64,000 nucleotides of DNA, from positions 496,001 to 560,000 of the forward strand of contig OZ345356.1 in assembly GCA_977006965.1 (NCBI GenBank), in the 5' to 3' direction. Positions 9,510 through 19,635 of this stretch are shown here, piece after piece; position 1 is the stretch's first letter, and every line of letters begins with the position of its first letter. Source of the stretch: Phymatolithon calcareum (Eukaryota; Rhodophyta; Florideophyceae; Hapalidiales). Made by a program: the position numbers and the translations under genes. The notes under the pieces are model-generated. The model was not told the DNA's origin. It made no database searches and was given only the letters and a program-made list of their open reading frames with translations.

Positions 9510-10566
9510 TTTCACAGGAAGTCATGATTTCCGCGAAAGCACCGTGTTTGTGGAAACGAGCACTGACATGAGCAGATGCAAGTTTACATTTGGGCCACGA
9601 ACTTTGTTCTCATAGGCTGAGTTGGAGAGCCAAATCTATGAGCCATATGATATGACTGTATATGTGATCTTTGAAGTTGGATCAATCGACGGGTCGGTGA
9701 TTCTGACAATCCAACACGGCGAGGTCTTTTACTGTAAATTTATGGGAAACGGTGGTTCGGCATTTCTGGTCAATACCGACTTTATGCCTTCACCTCCGCA
9801 TATCTAACGTCAAACGCTTATTTTCTGTCGAAAGCCGTGAAAAATGGTCGGGATGAAAAACAAGGTCTTTGCTGACCCTGTCCTTTACTTCTTCCCTTCT
9901 GCCGAGTCTGCTAGTCAGAACTTCGGCAGGGGCTTATGTAGAGGAAAAGGGGATATTTGATGATTTTATTTTTGAGAGCTCCAAAAGCCTCACCTTGGAG
10001 TAACGGGGCAGCACTTGCATAATCTCTACGCTATAGTCATCTGGCTGCTCAAAACGTTCTTGAGGAAAAGAGTGCTGCATAATTGCAAGACTCGGTAGCT
10101 ACAAGTCATGTGCTACCCACGATGTTAAACGGTAAGACTAGTAAATGTTGAATTGTGCTTAGGAGTGTGTCCGCAAGTTGTCACCTTGGGAAAACCATCA
10201 TACATCGGAACAATCATGTACCGTGTTGTTGTAGTATTGACAGTGACCCAAGACACTTATATCTACTGTAGTGATCCACTGCAGTTCTCGCGCATCTGAA
10301 GCCACCGTTTCAAGGTACTCACTGATATCTTTAGTTTGATATACGTTTTGTCACCAAAATGATTCCATGTGCTTCGTGATAGTCAAGTGAAAAACGTCAA
10401 AATCCGCTTTTTTGAGCAAGAATCCGTTTTTCGGGGGGCTGATGCGCAAAACCGGGGACATTCTATGAACATTTTTTTGACAGCAATCGAAGATCATAAA
10501 ATTACAAATATCCCCTCAACCCGTCCAGAACTGGGGTTTTAAGGAGGCAAAGCAACTAACTGAACT
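9510..10566. other. Intergenic region between sulfotransferase and membrane gene copy 1
   Basis: 9510-9830 (from aactttcacaggaagtcatg to ccgcatatctaacgtcaaac) and 10255-10566 (from cttatatctactgtag) are the block C leader, shared with 41393-42026, 59680-60995 and, partly inverted, 49379-49735. Between them 9830-10250 is an insertion absent from copies 3 and 5. It contains a LINE 3' fragment. A 61-codon frame at 9622-9807 is repeated at 60505, but its reading is not kept in copy 3. Confidence 0.6.
9949..10067 (-). mobile_element. Short 3' fragment of LINE family 1
   Basis: About 119 bases beginning ggggatatttgatgatttta match, in reverse orientation, the 3' end of the LINE at 11010-13693 up to gctcaaaacgttcttga. 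It is an extreme 5' truncation, all from the last coding bases and 3' UTR. Confidence 0.8.
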
Positions 10567-11009
10567 ATGGCAGCATGGTGGCAGCATGGACGGGGGCGCG
10601 TTCGAGCAGTTTCAGGCGCGCCTACGCTCGCCGCTGGAGACGATCGCGGCTTCGGCGATTATCGCCATGACGTGTCTGCGACGTGTGTTTCGCAGCGGCG
10701 CGCGGGTGCCGTTCATGCTGTGCGGGCACGTATACGCGCGGCCGCCGCGCGAGATATACTTCCTGGTGGCGGTGTTGGCGAACGTGGTGCTGCTGCGCGT
10801 GGTGCTCAACACCGTGAGACGCTACCTCGCGGTGCTGCGCCGCGGCGCCGGGCACCCCACCGCGCGCCTCGTGCCCAGCGTGGGCAGCGACGCCTACATG
10901 GGGCACGTCGCCCTGTACACGCGCCGCTGGATGCCGGTCTTCGGCGCCGTGGTCTACGTCTTCAACGCCGCCTTCTTCACCTGGTTCCTCGGCCGCCGGA
11001 TAACTCAGG

Positions 11010-13693
11010 GGATATTTGATGATTTTATTTTTGAGAGCTCCCAAAGCCTCACCTTGGAGTAACGGGGCAGCTCTTGCATAATCTCTACGCTATAGTCATC
11101 TGGCTGCTCAAAACGTTCTTGATTCGTAATTCTCTCCCAACAAGAGCTCCGGTAAGTCTCTTGCACTCAAACTCAATTTCTGTACTCATCTTCGATGACG
11201 CTAGAGTACGTTGTAAGGCGACTAGTTCGACCACCGCGGTAATCCCACAGTACGCACCCAACACTGATTTCCTCCAAAGGGGTGCTCGGTTGAATGTCAA
11301 CCTTAGGCACCTTAAACGTGTTGTTCTTTCTCCTATGTAAAGGATCCCTGGTAGCTTGCCTTCAATAGGAATCTTCATTGACCTGCCTTCTTCTTCCTTT
11401 TCCCATACCTTAATTGTTTCTTCTCTCCTCGTCTTCTTCGTGACAGATCCCTCCTGGGCTTTCTGAAGGGCTTGTCGCAAGTCTTCATACATCTTGAGAT
11501 ATTCAATATCCTTCATTCCTTCCTTAACGTCCTCATCTCTTCCAACGTACTCTTCTGTTTCTTCAAGGCGCTTTTTGTGCCTTACCAGGCTTAATGCAAA
11601 CCTTTCTGGTTGATGACGTCTCCTCATCTTTGGTGGTCCCAGTCGGCACAGAACTCGCATTCGGTCCCGGCGGTGTTCGGCATACTTTCCGAAAACATTT
11701 TTGTAGAACAAGCCCTCTGCCGACTCGATTGCCGAGAGCAATCGATTTGTCATTGGAGTAACGTGTAACGCATACTCCCATTTCGGGATAATTAGCGACT
11801 TAAAGATCCTGATGCATGTCTCCGGTTTGAATCCTCGAACATTCACTCCAAGCTCCCGCAGCTTATGTATGCATCCTGCAGCATTTCGAACTCTTGCTAT
11901 GGCCGTGTCATCCGTAACACCCTTGTTATTCATGCTTACCCCAAGATACGAGAGTCTCCAGGCTTGATATAGTTCTCGTCCTGCCAAGTAAAACGTGTGC
12001 TTCTGAAGTCCTTTGTACTTAAGAACTTCGCTTTTTCCAGGTTTTGTGTTCCATTTCATGCCATTTTCGCTTGCCCAACTGGTCGCTATATCAAGAAGTT
12101 TCTGCATTCCTCGTCCTGTCTTCGCTTGAAGCTGAACATCATCTGCGAACAATTGCACAGGACTTTCTGAAACGTTCCTGTCTGTCTTGGAGACGGCTTC
12201 TGCGAATGTGTCCATGAATATATTGTATAGGCATGGACTAAGCGGGGAACCTTGAGGTACTCCTCGGTCGATGATACACCACGTTTCTGTCTCGTCTCCA
12301 GCTGATGTGACCCACGATGGTTTTAACAGGTACGCAACCATCCTTGCTATCTCTTGGGGAAGTTTCTCCTTCAGCCTCTTCATGAGGATATCCCTGGGCA
12401 CACTATCGTATGCTGCGGATAGGTCAAGAACTGCCATGAACGGATGGCCCTTTTTCATTGAACTTTTTGCCCGGAGTATAGCGAGATAAGTGCTTCTGTC
12501 TTTCCGAAAACCCAGCTGAACCTTATTGAAGCGATAGTTCTCGCGTATGTATGCATCTAGAGCTGAGTCGATGATTTTCCTGGCTTGACTTAAAAGAGAT
12601 ATGGGCCTGTAGTTTGCTGCTACATGAGCTGGGCCTTTCTTGTATAAGGGAATCAGAGTTGCTTGGCGCCATGCCCGAGGAAGACATTTGAGTCTCCCGC
12701 ATGTTTCCCATAATGCTAGCATTATTTCGAGCCCCGCTTCTTTGTTCGCGTGCAACATTTCGACCGCAATTCCGTCTGGACCTACCGCCTTCCCCTTCGG
12801 TGCTCTGTTGAATGCTCTTGCGATGTGCCGCTTCATTGCCCTATTGAGTGCAAACGTACGCAACGGCATATTCCAGTCTTCTTCCGCCTTACAAACACTT
12901 GAGATGTATGCTGAGAATTTGCTTGGGTGCACAGGAGCCCCGAGAGCTTTGTTTGTTCCTTTCCTCCGTGCTTTTGATTTCATGATCTTGCTTGTGGTGT
13001 TCGCCGCCTCGCTCGGCCCCATTTTCTCAACCTCATGAAGATATCTTTCAAATTGGTCGCATTTGGCTTTTCTCACCTTCTTCTTTAACAGCATTTTCAC
13101 CTCTCGGAGGGCTTCTTTGTCACTTTCGAGGCCTGTTCTCCTGTAAGTCTTATAATGCCGGGTTCGTTTCTTGGCCAGATTGTCGAGCTCCTTGTTCCAA
13201 AAACTTTTAAATCTCGGGGGCCTCGGCTTAGACGATGTCCACGGCTCCTTCAGCTTTTTCAGAAAAAGTTCATACCAGTTGTTCAACTCCCGTTTGTCAG
13301 TACAGGTATGCAGCTGCTCTATCATGCCCGGTACCCATTTCGACATTTCTTCTCTGGCCTTCGTTGTTCTTGTCAGGCTTCGCCTGGCAGTTTTTGAGAT
13401 AACCTTCTTTCTTCGCTGGGTTATAATCCTGTAGTTCAGTACCCTCATTGCTACAGGAATGTGTTCTGTGACACCCTCCCACATGCCGTTTAACAGTTCG
13501 GGTACCTCTCCTTCTAAGGACTTCGTCATGAAGATATCGATGTTGCTCTTGCCATGGTTGGATACAAATGTTGGTCTTGTTGTCGTCCTTATTCTCCAGT
13601 TGAATTTTGCGGCCCACGAAACAATCTTGTTCCCTCTCCAGTTTCCTGTGCGGTCCCAGTGCCTATGTCTTGCGTTAAGGTCACCCATGATTA
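11010..13693 (-). mobile_element. LINE family 1, 5'-truncated, 14-bp target duplication
   Basis: A non-LTR retrotransposon flanked by CCGGATAACTCAGG (10996-11009 and 13694-13707). The paralogous genes have this sequence once. The element starts at 13693 in the endonuclease domain (IMGDLNARH) and ends in a 3' UTR finishing atcaaatatcccc, without a long poly(A). Its coding region is intact to the TAG at 11085. Eight further copies or fragments of the family are in the window. Given the endonuclease plus reverse transcriptase order, it belongs to the L1/Jockey/I-like class. I do not assign a clade. Confidence 0.95.
11085..13693 (-). CDS. LINE ORF2 (endonuclease C-terminal part, reverse transcriptase), N-truncated
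   Basis: About 869 residues, open throughout but without its natural start. The frame continues backward into antisense of the host gene to 13856. Domains in order are: the end of the apurinic-type endonuclease (GDLNARHRHWDRTG, later SNIDIFMT); linker; reverse transcriptase with GPDGIAVEML, NYRPISLLSQARKI, AVLDLSAAYDSVPRD, RGVPQGSPLSPCLYN, the catalytic LFADDVQLQ, GMKWNTKPGKSEVL and RLSYLGVSM; and a basic C-terminal region (PKMRRRHQPERFALSLVRHK). All catalytic aspartates of the polymerase are present. With the endonuclease N-terminal half lost, it cannot drive its own retrotransposition. Confidence 0.9.
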
Positions 13694-14309
13694 CCGGATA
13701 ACTCAGGCGTATGTCGCGTTCGGAGGCATCACCGCCGTGCAGGTGCTCAATCTCGTGCTTGGCGTCGCCAACGCCGCGCTCCCGCCGCAGAAGCGCAAGA
13801 CGTTCGACGCCGTCGTCAAGTTCCTCAGTGTCTTTGTTACAGACCGTGAGTACCACGACCTCGACCTCGAGAAACGCGTCTGGAGCCCGTCAGAGTCCGA
13901 CGAAGCTGTGGACGGCTTCACCGACGCGCTCGGCGTGCAGTGCGGAGGTGCCGAATTCGATGTCGACGACAAAAAATCGCTCTACGTTCACGGTGCCGGA
14001 AGTTTCGGGCTGCTAAACGAGGATGCATTCATGATCTATGGCATGCGCGCCGGAAACCCGGTTCAGGTCGAAAAGCAGAACCTAGACTTTCGCCTAGTAC
14101 CGCTCAGAGTGCCGTATGCGCTCGTGTGGTATTCCATCTACGAGGCGTTTCTTGAGATGGACGGATACAAGGGCGCAGACGAGATCGACAAGTGCGTCGC
14201 TTGGTTGATACTCGTATCCGCGATCTCCGGGATGTGCGTCAGCTTCACCCCGGGTCCCTGCTTGGTAATCAAGAATAATTGCAGAGATTTAACCGGCCCC
14301 AACCGCTGA

Positions 14310-15416
14310 CAAATGAAGATTTTCAGGAGGCATCGCTTTGCGTTACTGTACATAGAAACCGAGCTGTATTTCGTATCTGAAGATTGAGACGTAAAAATGT
14401 CCGGATCCTCTTCCCTACACGGAGTGCGTCAGGATCCGAAATTGAAGCCATTTCACCATGCGACAGAAAATCAAAAATCGTGACCTCGGAATCATACCTT
14501 CGGGAGTAGTACATCACAATATTCTGCACGGAATATTTGCCTGTATTTGAGGGGCTTCTGCCGCGTGACGCAAACTTGTCCGTATTCGAGGCTTAAATTT
14601 GCGAAGAATGCGGACGGGGTCTCTCCAATGGTGCTGGGGTACTCTATCACATAATCATTGGATTAGAAATTGATATTCCTCAAAAATTCCGTGAGTGCGG
14701 GGCCTTGTCCTCATTTTATACGTGAGGAAAAGGAGAGCACTCGAGATTACTCCTCATTTTTCATTGAAAAGAGGACCGCTGAAGGCCTTAGCGAGGGCCG
14801 AGGTCCTCCGCCCTAAGCCTTACAGTGTATGGTTCTCGGGCCGAGGACCAAATGGTTTACGTATGAGACTGAAATGACGTGAGCAGTGCTCACAGTGACG
14901 TACAAAAAATGGGAATTTTCAGTATGATAATTACTCGCGAGTGCGAGGACCGGTCCTCCCCAAATCGGTCCTCAGATGACATCCGGAGGAGAGGAGTTAT
15001 TGAGGAACGTCAATTTTTACATTGGATCCTTCTAGCGATATTGCGCCAAAATACCTTTATAGCTGCAATCGATATCCCTTTCCGGCGCGTTGTAGCTGTG
15101 GAGGTTTGACACTAAATGCTACAAAAACAGCATCATTTAAAAGTATCGAAATGGTCACTGAAAAAAGAAGTTATGTCAGTGTAGGATTTGTGTTGTGATG
15201 AAGCACCCAAAAATAAACGTACATGTACACCTGTAGCACCTCACATGTGGAACCAAACAGCAGTTTGCATCTTCGAGGAGCAGATTCCGGCTGTAGCAGA
15301 AGCTCATTTTTAAATTTAGGTTCTTGAAATTTACAGCGGCGTCAGAGTTGTTGGCAAGAGCCGTGGGATACAGTGTGGTGTATTCCGAGTTGTTGCCGAC
15401 GGTAGTGATATGATAG
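14310..15416. other. Block C trailer, copy 1
   Basis: Non-coding sequence shared with 53860-54972, 62010-63120 and, with about 690 bases missing, 44285-44716. It contains the MITE at 14667-15018 and ends at the LINE target site ccgacggtagtg. Small frames in it (14695-14877 and others) repeat only because the DNA is duplicated. Confidence 0.6.
14667..15018. mobile_element. MITE-like inverted-repeat element, about 350 bp
   Basis: Ends are imperfect inverted repeats: aaattgatattcctcaa at 14667 against the reverse complement of ttgaggaacgtcaattttt ending at 15018. The inside is rich in gaggacc/ggtcctc pairs, including cgaggaccggtcctcc, and could fold on itself. The same element is at 54216-54574 and 62368-62724, as part of the block duplication. 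Confidence 0.5.
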
Positions 15417-17916
15417 TGTGCCAAGGGATATCCTCATGAAGAGGCTGACGGAGAAACTTCCTGAAGAGATAACAAGAATGATTGCGTACCTGTTAAAACC
15501 CTCGTGGATCACATCAGCTGGAGATGAAACAGAAACGTGGTGTATCATCGACCGAGGAGTGCCTCAAGGTTCCCCGCTTAGTACATGCCTATACAATATA
15601 TTCATGGACACATTCGCAGAAGCCGTCTCCAAGACAGACGGCAATTGTTCGCAGATGATGATCAGCTTCAGGCGAAGACAGGACGAGGAATGCAGAAACT
15701 TCTAGATATAGCGACCATTTGGGCAAGCGAAAATGGCATGAAATGGAACACAAAGCCAGGAAAAAGGGAAGTTCTTAAGCAAAAGGGACTTCAGAAGCAC
15801 ACTTTTTACTTGGCGGGACGAGAACTACATCAAGCCTGGAGACTCTCGTATCTTGGGGTAAGCATGAATAGCAAGGGTGTTACGGATGACACGGCCATAG
15901 CAAGAGTTCGAAATGCTGCAGGATGCATACATAAGCTTCGGGAGCTTGGAGTGAATGATCGAGGATTCAAACCGGAGACATGCATCAGGATCTTTAAGTC
16001 ACTAATTATCCCGAAATGGGAGTATGCGTTACACGTTATTCCAATGACAAATCGATTGCTCTCGGCAATCGAGTCGGCAGAGGGCTTGTTCTACAAGAAG
16101 GTTTTCCGAAAATATGCCGAACACCGCGGGGACCGAATGCGAGTTCTGTGCCGACTGTGACCACCGAAGATGAGGAGACGCCATCAAGCAGAAAGGTTTG
16201 CATTAAGCCTGGTAAGACACAAAAAGCGCCTTGAAGAAAAAGGAGAATACTTTGGAAGAGATGAGGACACAAAGGAAGGAATGAGGGATATTGAATATCT
16301 AAAGATATATGAAGACTTGCGGCAAGCCCTTCAGAGGCGGGGATATTTGATGATTTTATTTTGAGAGCTCCCAAAGCCTCACCTTGGAGTAACGGGGCAG
16401 CTCTTTCATAATCTCTACGCTATAGTCATCTGGCTGCTCAAAACGTTCTTGATTCGTAATTCTCTCCCAATAAGAGCTCCTGTGAGTCTCTTGCACTCAA
16501 ACTCAATTTCTGCACTCATCTTCGATGACGCTAGAGTACGTTGTAAGGCGACTAGTTCGACCACCGCGGTAATCCCACAGTAAGCACCCAACACTGATTT
16601 CCTCCAAAGGGGTGCTCGGTTGAATGTCAACCTTAGGCACCTTAAACGTGTTGTTCTTTCTCCTATGTAAAGGATCCCTGGTAGCTTGCCTTCAATAGGA
16701 ATCTTCATTGATCTGCCTTCTTCTTCCTTTTCCCATACCTTAATTGTTTCTTCTCTCCTCCTCTTCTTCGCGACAGATCCCTCCTGGGCTTTCTGAAGGG
16801 CTTGTCGCAAGTCTTCATACATCTTGAGATATTCAATATCCTTCATTCCTTCCTTAACGTCCTCATCTCTTCCAACGTACTCTTCTGTTTCTTCAAGACG
16901 CTTTTTGTGCCTTACCAGGCTTAATGCAAACCTTTCTGGTTGATGACGTCTCCTCATCTTTGGTGGTCCCAGTCGGCACAGAACTCGCATTCGGTCCCGG
17001 CGGTGTTCGGCATACTTTCCGAAAACATTCTTGTAGAACAAGCCCTTTGCCGACTCGATTGCCGAGAGCAATCGATTTGTCATTGGAGTAACGTGTAACG
17101 CATACTCCCATTTCGGGATGATTAGTGACTTAAAGATACTGATGCATGTCTCCGGTTTGAATCCTCGATCATTCACTCCAAGCTCCCGAAGCTTATGTAT
17201 GCATCCTGCAGCATTTCGAACTCTTGCTATGGCCGTGTCATCCGTAACACCCTTGTTATTCATGCTTACCCCAAGATACGAGAGTCTCCAGGCTTGATAT
17301 AGTTCTCGTCCCGCCAAGTAAAACGAGTGCTTCTGAAGTCCTTTGTACTTAAGAAATTCGCTTTTCCTGGTTTTGTGTTCCATTTCATGCCATTTTCGCT
17401 TGCCCAACTGGTCGCTATATCAAGAAGTTTCTGCATTCCTCGTCCTGTCTTCGCTTGAAGCTGAACATCATCTGCGAACAATTGCACAGGGCTTTCTGAG
17501 ACGTTCCTGTCTGTCTTGGAGATGGCTTCTGCGAATGTGTCCATGAATATATTCCCTTCAGAGGCAAGCTACCAGGGATCCTTTACATTGGAGAAAGAAC
17601 AACACGATTAAGGTGCCTACGATTGACATTCAGTCGAGCACCCCTTTGGAGAAAATCAGTATTGGGTGCCTACTGTGGGATTACCGCTGTGATCGAACTA
17701 ATCGCCTTACAACGTACTCTAGCGTCGTCGAAGATGAGCACAGAAATTGAGTTTTAGTGCAAGAGACTCACAGGAGCTCTTATTGGAAGAGAATTACGAA
17801 TTAAGAACGTGATGAGTAGCCAGAAGACTTTAGCTTAGAGAGCAACACAAGAGCTGCCCCGTTACTCCAAGGTGAGGCTTTGGGGAGCTCTCAATATAAA
17901 ATCATCAAATATCCCC
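15417..17916 (+). mobile_element. LINE family 1 copy shared by the block C units, interrupted
   Basis: Starts at tgtgccaagggatatcctc, inside the reverse transcriptase, and ends at the family's 3' terminus. It is flanked by CGACGGTAGTG (15397-15407 and 17917-17927). The copies at 44717, 54973 and 63121 start at the same base in the same context, so insertion preceded the unit duplications. This copy has a deletion before the FADD motif that shifts the frame, a TGA inside CRLGPPK, a further deletion near 16337, and another LINE inserted at 16339-17553. Confidence 0.9.
16339..17553 (-). mobile_element. LINE family 1 nested inside another copy, 12-bp target duplication
   Basis: Flanked by CCCTTCAGAGGC (16327-16338 and 17554-17565). 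It starts within NIFMDTFAEA of the reverse transcriptase and includes the FADD motif and the entire C-terminal region. One base is missing near 17370 (...GMKWNTKPGK), which splits the frame into 17266-17544 and 16415-17407. Otherwise it is close to the 11010-13693 copy. Confidence 0.9.
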
Positions 17917-18126
17917 CGACGGTAGTGCATCGTCATTGCAACAGCTGGAAACAAAACACCTTATTATCTGGTGAGTTGGCGCTCCATCCAGTGTGTCTTT
18001 ATCTCCAATAAAACCCTCTCTTTCTGTTTAGCCTGTGCAGCAATCATCTTCTCAAGCTGTGCTTATTCTGACCATCTCAAGAGAAGCAAATGCCCCTCAC
18101 CTTAACGCATCGCACACATATCCAAA

Positions 18127-18345
18127 ATGGCTGATCCGCTCACAGTCGTTGCCGCCGCCGGCGCCGAAGTGGGAGCTCAGGGTAGACTTTCCGGATTTGC
18201 ATGGAGGTTCGAGTGCTACATCAGCGGAAATCCGCTCTGCTTGAAGAAAAACAACATCAGGAAACACAGAAAGAGTACAAGGAATATGTTCATTTTCGCA
18301 GAAGGACGGGTATCTAAGAACTTGTGGCCAGACATACCTGATTGA
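18127..18345 (+). CDS. Small protein starting MADPLTVV, copy 1
   Basis: A 72-codon frame of unknown function. The start is supported by its conservation in two other copies and by a TATA-box-like motif about 115-120 bases upstream in copies at 46203 and 56440. Here that motif is degraded to caataaaa. The N terminus is small and hydrophobic (MADPLTVVAAAGAEVGAQGRL), resembling the opening of some fungal and protist signalling proteins. The rest is basic (LCLKKNNIRKHRKSTRN). The 46323 copy stops after 60 residues, and this one reads on to 72 because of an indel near the stop. It may be the first exon of a longer gene whose rest is lost. Confidence 0.35.
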   Translation: MADPLTVVAAAGAEVGAQGRLSGFAWRFECYISGNPLCLKKNNIRKHRKSTRNMFIFAEGRVSKNLWPDIPD

Positions 18346-18831
18346 ATTTAAATCCGACTTTGCTTGCCTTCCGACCGGCTGAGCGTATCTGCGGTAGATT
18401 TTACCGGAGATGAAAGTACTGCGTCCTCTCTGCCCAATCTTTGTGTTCTGTATTCAGCGCCAGTGGGAATGTCCCCGTTGCCCCACCAAGCTGGACAAAT
18501 ATAATTTCTTACATCGAGATGCTCACGAGACCGCGCATATCCCCCATGCACGACAAAAGACTTCCCGTGCATATCTAGTGAAAGTTTAGACCATATATTG
18601 AAGCAAATGAAAATTTATGGCGAACCCTTCATGCGCGGTACTCAAGAGATGTCATGCGCAATCGGCAGCGGCGGCACTTCGGGTACGCTCGTCACATTCG
18701 TAATGCCTCTATCTCCTATACAGTTTTCATCCTTCTAACCAGTACTTTAGAATTCTTCGCCCTAAAAGATTTCAATCGCCTTCAACGCGCAACGGTCGTG
18801 CAGAGCACAGACCATTCCGAAGATCATGCAA

Positions 18832-18920
18832 GCACCTGTGATATAGTGGTTAAACTGCCTCCGGTGGGTGCAATTTTGCAGCCACGAGAAAGGTCCTGGG
18901 TTCGAATCCCGCGTGTGCCT
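18832..18920 (+). ncRNA. tRNA-like sequence, probably tRNA-derived SINE or pseudogene, copy 1
   Basis: A polymerase III A box (TGATATAGTGG) and a perfect B box (GGTTCGAATCC) are spaced 49 bases apart. A T-stem of four pairs follows, and the ends GCACCTG and CGTGTGC nearly pair if shifted by one base. The D stem and a clear anticodon loop do not form, so I do not call a functional tRNA. The second copy at 47025-47113 has a better A box (TGGTATAGTGG). Both lie in the same duplicated module. Confidence 0.45.
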
Positions 18921-19043
18921 GTTTGCCATGAAAAGTCTGACGTTGTTTTTTTCTCCTTATTTCGAGCCACGGCGCGTTTCGTGAGTGGGGTTACCGCATT
19001 GCACAAGAGGTCCGAGCAAATTACAATGCATTAGTATAGCACA

Positions 19044-19635
19044 AAAGAAGTAGAAAAGTCAAAATCCGCTTTTTGAGCAAGAATCCGTTTTTCGGAGGGC
19101 TGATGCGCAAAACCGAGGACATTCTATGAACATTTTTTGACAGCAATCGAAGATCCTCTGTTGCTAGACTAAGTTAGCGTGCAAACTTCCTCGGCGGTTG
19201 TGATGATCCTTAGGTATCGCGACATACTTTCTGGGTTTCACGAGTTCGCAGTCTGAGAACTGTATACTTTTCGGCATGCCGAATGGCATTACAGTACCGT
19301 TCGGTATACCGAAATGATCCGCGGCAAACACAGACAGGTGCATACCCGGAGTTTGAGGTACGTAGTTTATTATCATACCGCATGTTCATGACCGGAAATC
19401 GCAGATTTTTGCGAACGCATGAGACTTTCAATTCGCTTCGTACGATGTGTGTGCGCTACGCAAATCTACCGAACGAGTAAAAAAAACCAGGAAATTGAAT
19501 GCATGCTAGCTCTGGTACCGCTGAACCGGTTTTGAGGGCATTTAAAAAAAATTACAAATATCCCCTCAACCTGTCTAGAACTGGGGTTTTAAGGAGGCAA
19601 AGCAACTAGCTGAACTATGGCAGCATGGTGGCAGC
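19044..19635. other. Leader of membrane gene copy 2, with insertion
   Basis: The leader starts directly at caaaatccgctttttgagca. Between gaagat (about 19154) and aaaattacaaatatcccc (about 19548) lie nearly 400 bases found otherwise only upstream of copy 4 (52320-52750). This insert contains gcatgccgaa/ttcggtatacc inverted motifs around 19275-19315. No gene is seen. Confidence 0.55.

Larger units (their letters stand above)
5637..9510. repeat. Segmental duplication block B, copy 1
   Basis: It starts at gttggtgatgtgccaagaac (5637) and matches 35007 onward. From about 7210 it also matches 56658 onward. It carries three minus-strand genes: the 117-residue protein, the one-span membrane frame and the sulfotransferase-like gene. 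Copy 2 differs by a 1.2-kb LINE at 36592 and a palindrome at 37835. Copy 3 lacks everything before about 7210. Confidence 0.9.
10586..14309 (+). pseudogene. Tandem membrane-protein family, copy 1, interrupted by a LINE
   Basis: The 5' part (10586-11009) and 3' part (13708-14309) together are co-linear with the intact paralogues and would give 341 residues. The only disruption is a 2684-bp LINE in reverse orientation between membrane spans 2 and 3. As it stands, translation from MDGGAFEQF runs into the LINE and ends at 11062 (158 codons). The last 17 or so residues derive from the LINE's 3' end. No other stop or frameshift is seen, so the insertion is probably recent. Its spans match copy 3 (LANVVLLRVVLNTVRRY), its closest relative in the window. 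Confidence 0.9.
17917..19043. other. MADPLTVV-gene module of block C, copy 1
   Basis: This region begins with the duplicated LINE target and is co-linear with 46112-47250 and, for its first 310 bases, with 56349-56657. It contains the small gene at 18127, a second weak minus frame at 18348-18572 that is also kept at 46541-46765, and the tRNA-like sequence at 18832. It ends at gtagaaaagt, after which the leader of membrane gene copy 2 starts. Confidence 0.7.

Noticed and set aside
11563-11781. Repeated 72-codon frame starting MGVCVTRYSNDKSIALGNRV in every LINE family 1 copy
   Set aside because: It overlaps the reverse transcriptase frame in another phase and is repeated only because the LINE is repeated.
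18832-18920. Functional tRNA gene
   Set aside because: A and B boxes are good, but D, anticodon and acceptor stems do not form properly.
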